A DNA stretch of 64,000 bases from Streptococcus suis (GTDB taxonomy: Bacteria > Bacillota > Bacilli > Lactobacillales > Streptococcaceae). The position numbers and the translations under genes were made by a program. Positions 63,717 to 64,000 of the stretch are shown here, in pieces (position 1 is the stretch's first letter; every line of letters begins with the position of its first letter). The DNA is taken from assembly GCF_002960445.1 (NCBI RefSeq), contig NZ_POJD01000107.1:27942-91941 (forward strand). The letters run 5' to 3'. The notes under the pieces were generated by a model that saw nothing but the letters and a program-made list of their open reading frames with translations, was not told where the DNA came from and ran no database searches.

Positions 63717-64000
63717 ATGAACGAAGAAACACAAACAGTCGAAGCGGTCGAAGATGACAAAAAGGTAGCAGCTGAGCCTGAACAAGTCACGACAGACCCA
63801 AAAGACGAAAAGAAGTACACAGATGCAGATGTCGACGACATCATCAATAAGAAGTTTGCTAAGTGGAAGGCAGACCAGGAAAAAGCCGAATCAGAAGCTA
63901 AGAAATTAGCCAAGATGAACGCCGAAGACAAGCAGAAGTACCAGCTTGACAAGCGTGAACAGGACCTGGCTGACCGTGAAGCAGAAATCACACGCCGAGA
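63717..64000 (+). CDS. Phage scaffold protein (DUF4355-like), cut by window end
   Basis: Starts MNEETQTVEAVEDDKKVAAE behind AGGAGG and runs past the window. Acidic head, YTDADVDDIINKKFAKWKAD, then a charged coiled coil (KREQDLADREAEI): the layout of DUF4355 scaffolds that shape the procapsid. Comes after portal and minor head as expected; major capsid should follow. Confidence 0.85.
   Translation, partial: MNEETQTVEAVEDDKKVAAEPEQVTTDPKDEKKYTDADVDDIINKKFAKWKADQEKAESEAKKLAKMNAEDKQKYQLDKREQDLADREAEITRR

Noticed and set aside
63671..63991. 106-residue minus-strand ORF rich in Ser
   Set aside because: Shadow of the scaffold gene, whose frame has a strong ribosome site and phage-family features.

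Overview
The window reads as a Gram-positive, low-GC coccus chromosome, most probably Streptococcus suis or a close relative. This rests on the gene order murD-murG-divIB-ftsA-ftsZ-ylmE-sepF-ylmG-ylmH-divIVA-ileS, the streptococcal DUF3165, DUF1827 and DUF1797 proteins, a ClpE-type Clp ATPase, and strong Shine-Dalgarno and extended -10 signals. The species call is inference from gene order and protein style; no search was run.

Bases 1-38900 are host core genome. In order they hold: valS (5' end cut by the window edge); a DUF3883-like protein; a YjbR/MmcQ-EVE-like fusion; asnA; a minus-strand pair (secreted repeat/Excalibur protein and thioredoxin-like lipoprotein); typA-DUF3165; an MscS-like membrane protein on the minus strand; the division and cell-wall cluster from murD to divIVA; and a T-box leader that precedes a GNAT gene and ileS. 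Then come a minus-strand block (DUF1827, Nudix, clpE with a CtsR-like operator), DUF1797, an amino-acid ABC permease/ATPase pair, folD, a zinc metalloprotease, the overlapping run xseA-xseB-ispA-tlyA-argR-recN, degV-SGNH lipase-ypmS, and hup (HU).

From about 38900 to the end is the left part of a prophage inserted just downstream of hup. A leftward lysogeny block holds the CI-like repressor, an ImmA-like protease, a GHKL ATPase, a STAS-like protein, a PIN-domain protein and the tyrosine integrase. The GHKL/STAS/PIN trio is cargo I cannot match to a named system. Between repressor and early genes sit two tandem type I toxin-antitoxin modules of the Fst family, with toxins of 29 and 28 residues that are too short for ordinary gene calling. 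The rightward early region carries small regulators, a candidate replication origin (two perfect DnaA boxes, 16-bp iterons, AT-rich tract), RecT, DUF1351, a PD-(D/E)XK exonuclease, a RuvC-like nuclease and many small phage genes.

An apparently gene-free stretch of about 700 bp (56276-56986) folds on paper into at least ten well-paired helices, including a three-way junction. With a tRNA-Ser and a tRNA-like element 0.8-1 kb downstream, it looks like a large ornate phage RNA of the GOLLD/ROOL kind. After ArpU and the tRNA pair the late operon begins: terS, terL, an SPP1-type portal, a minor head protein with a C-terminal Ntox50-like domain, small genes and a scaffold protein cut by the window end. 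Tail, lysis and right attachment site lie outside. Three lesions (terS start, a PcfJ stop codon, a T-tract frameshift in DUF1372) may mean the prophage is decaying, or may be sequencing errors.
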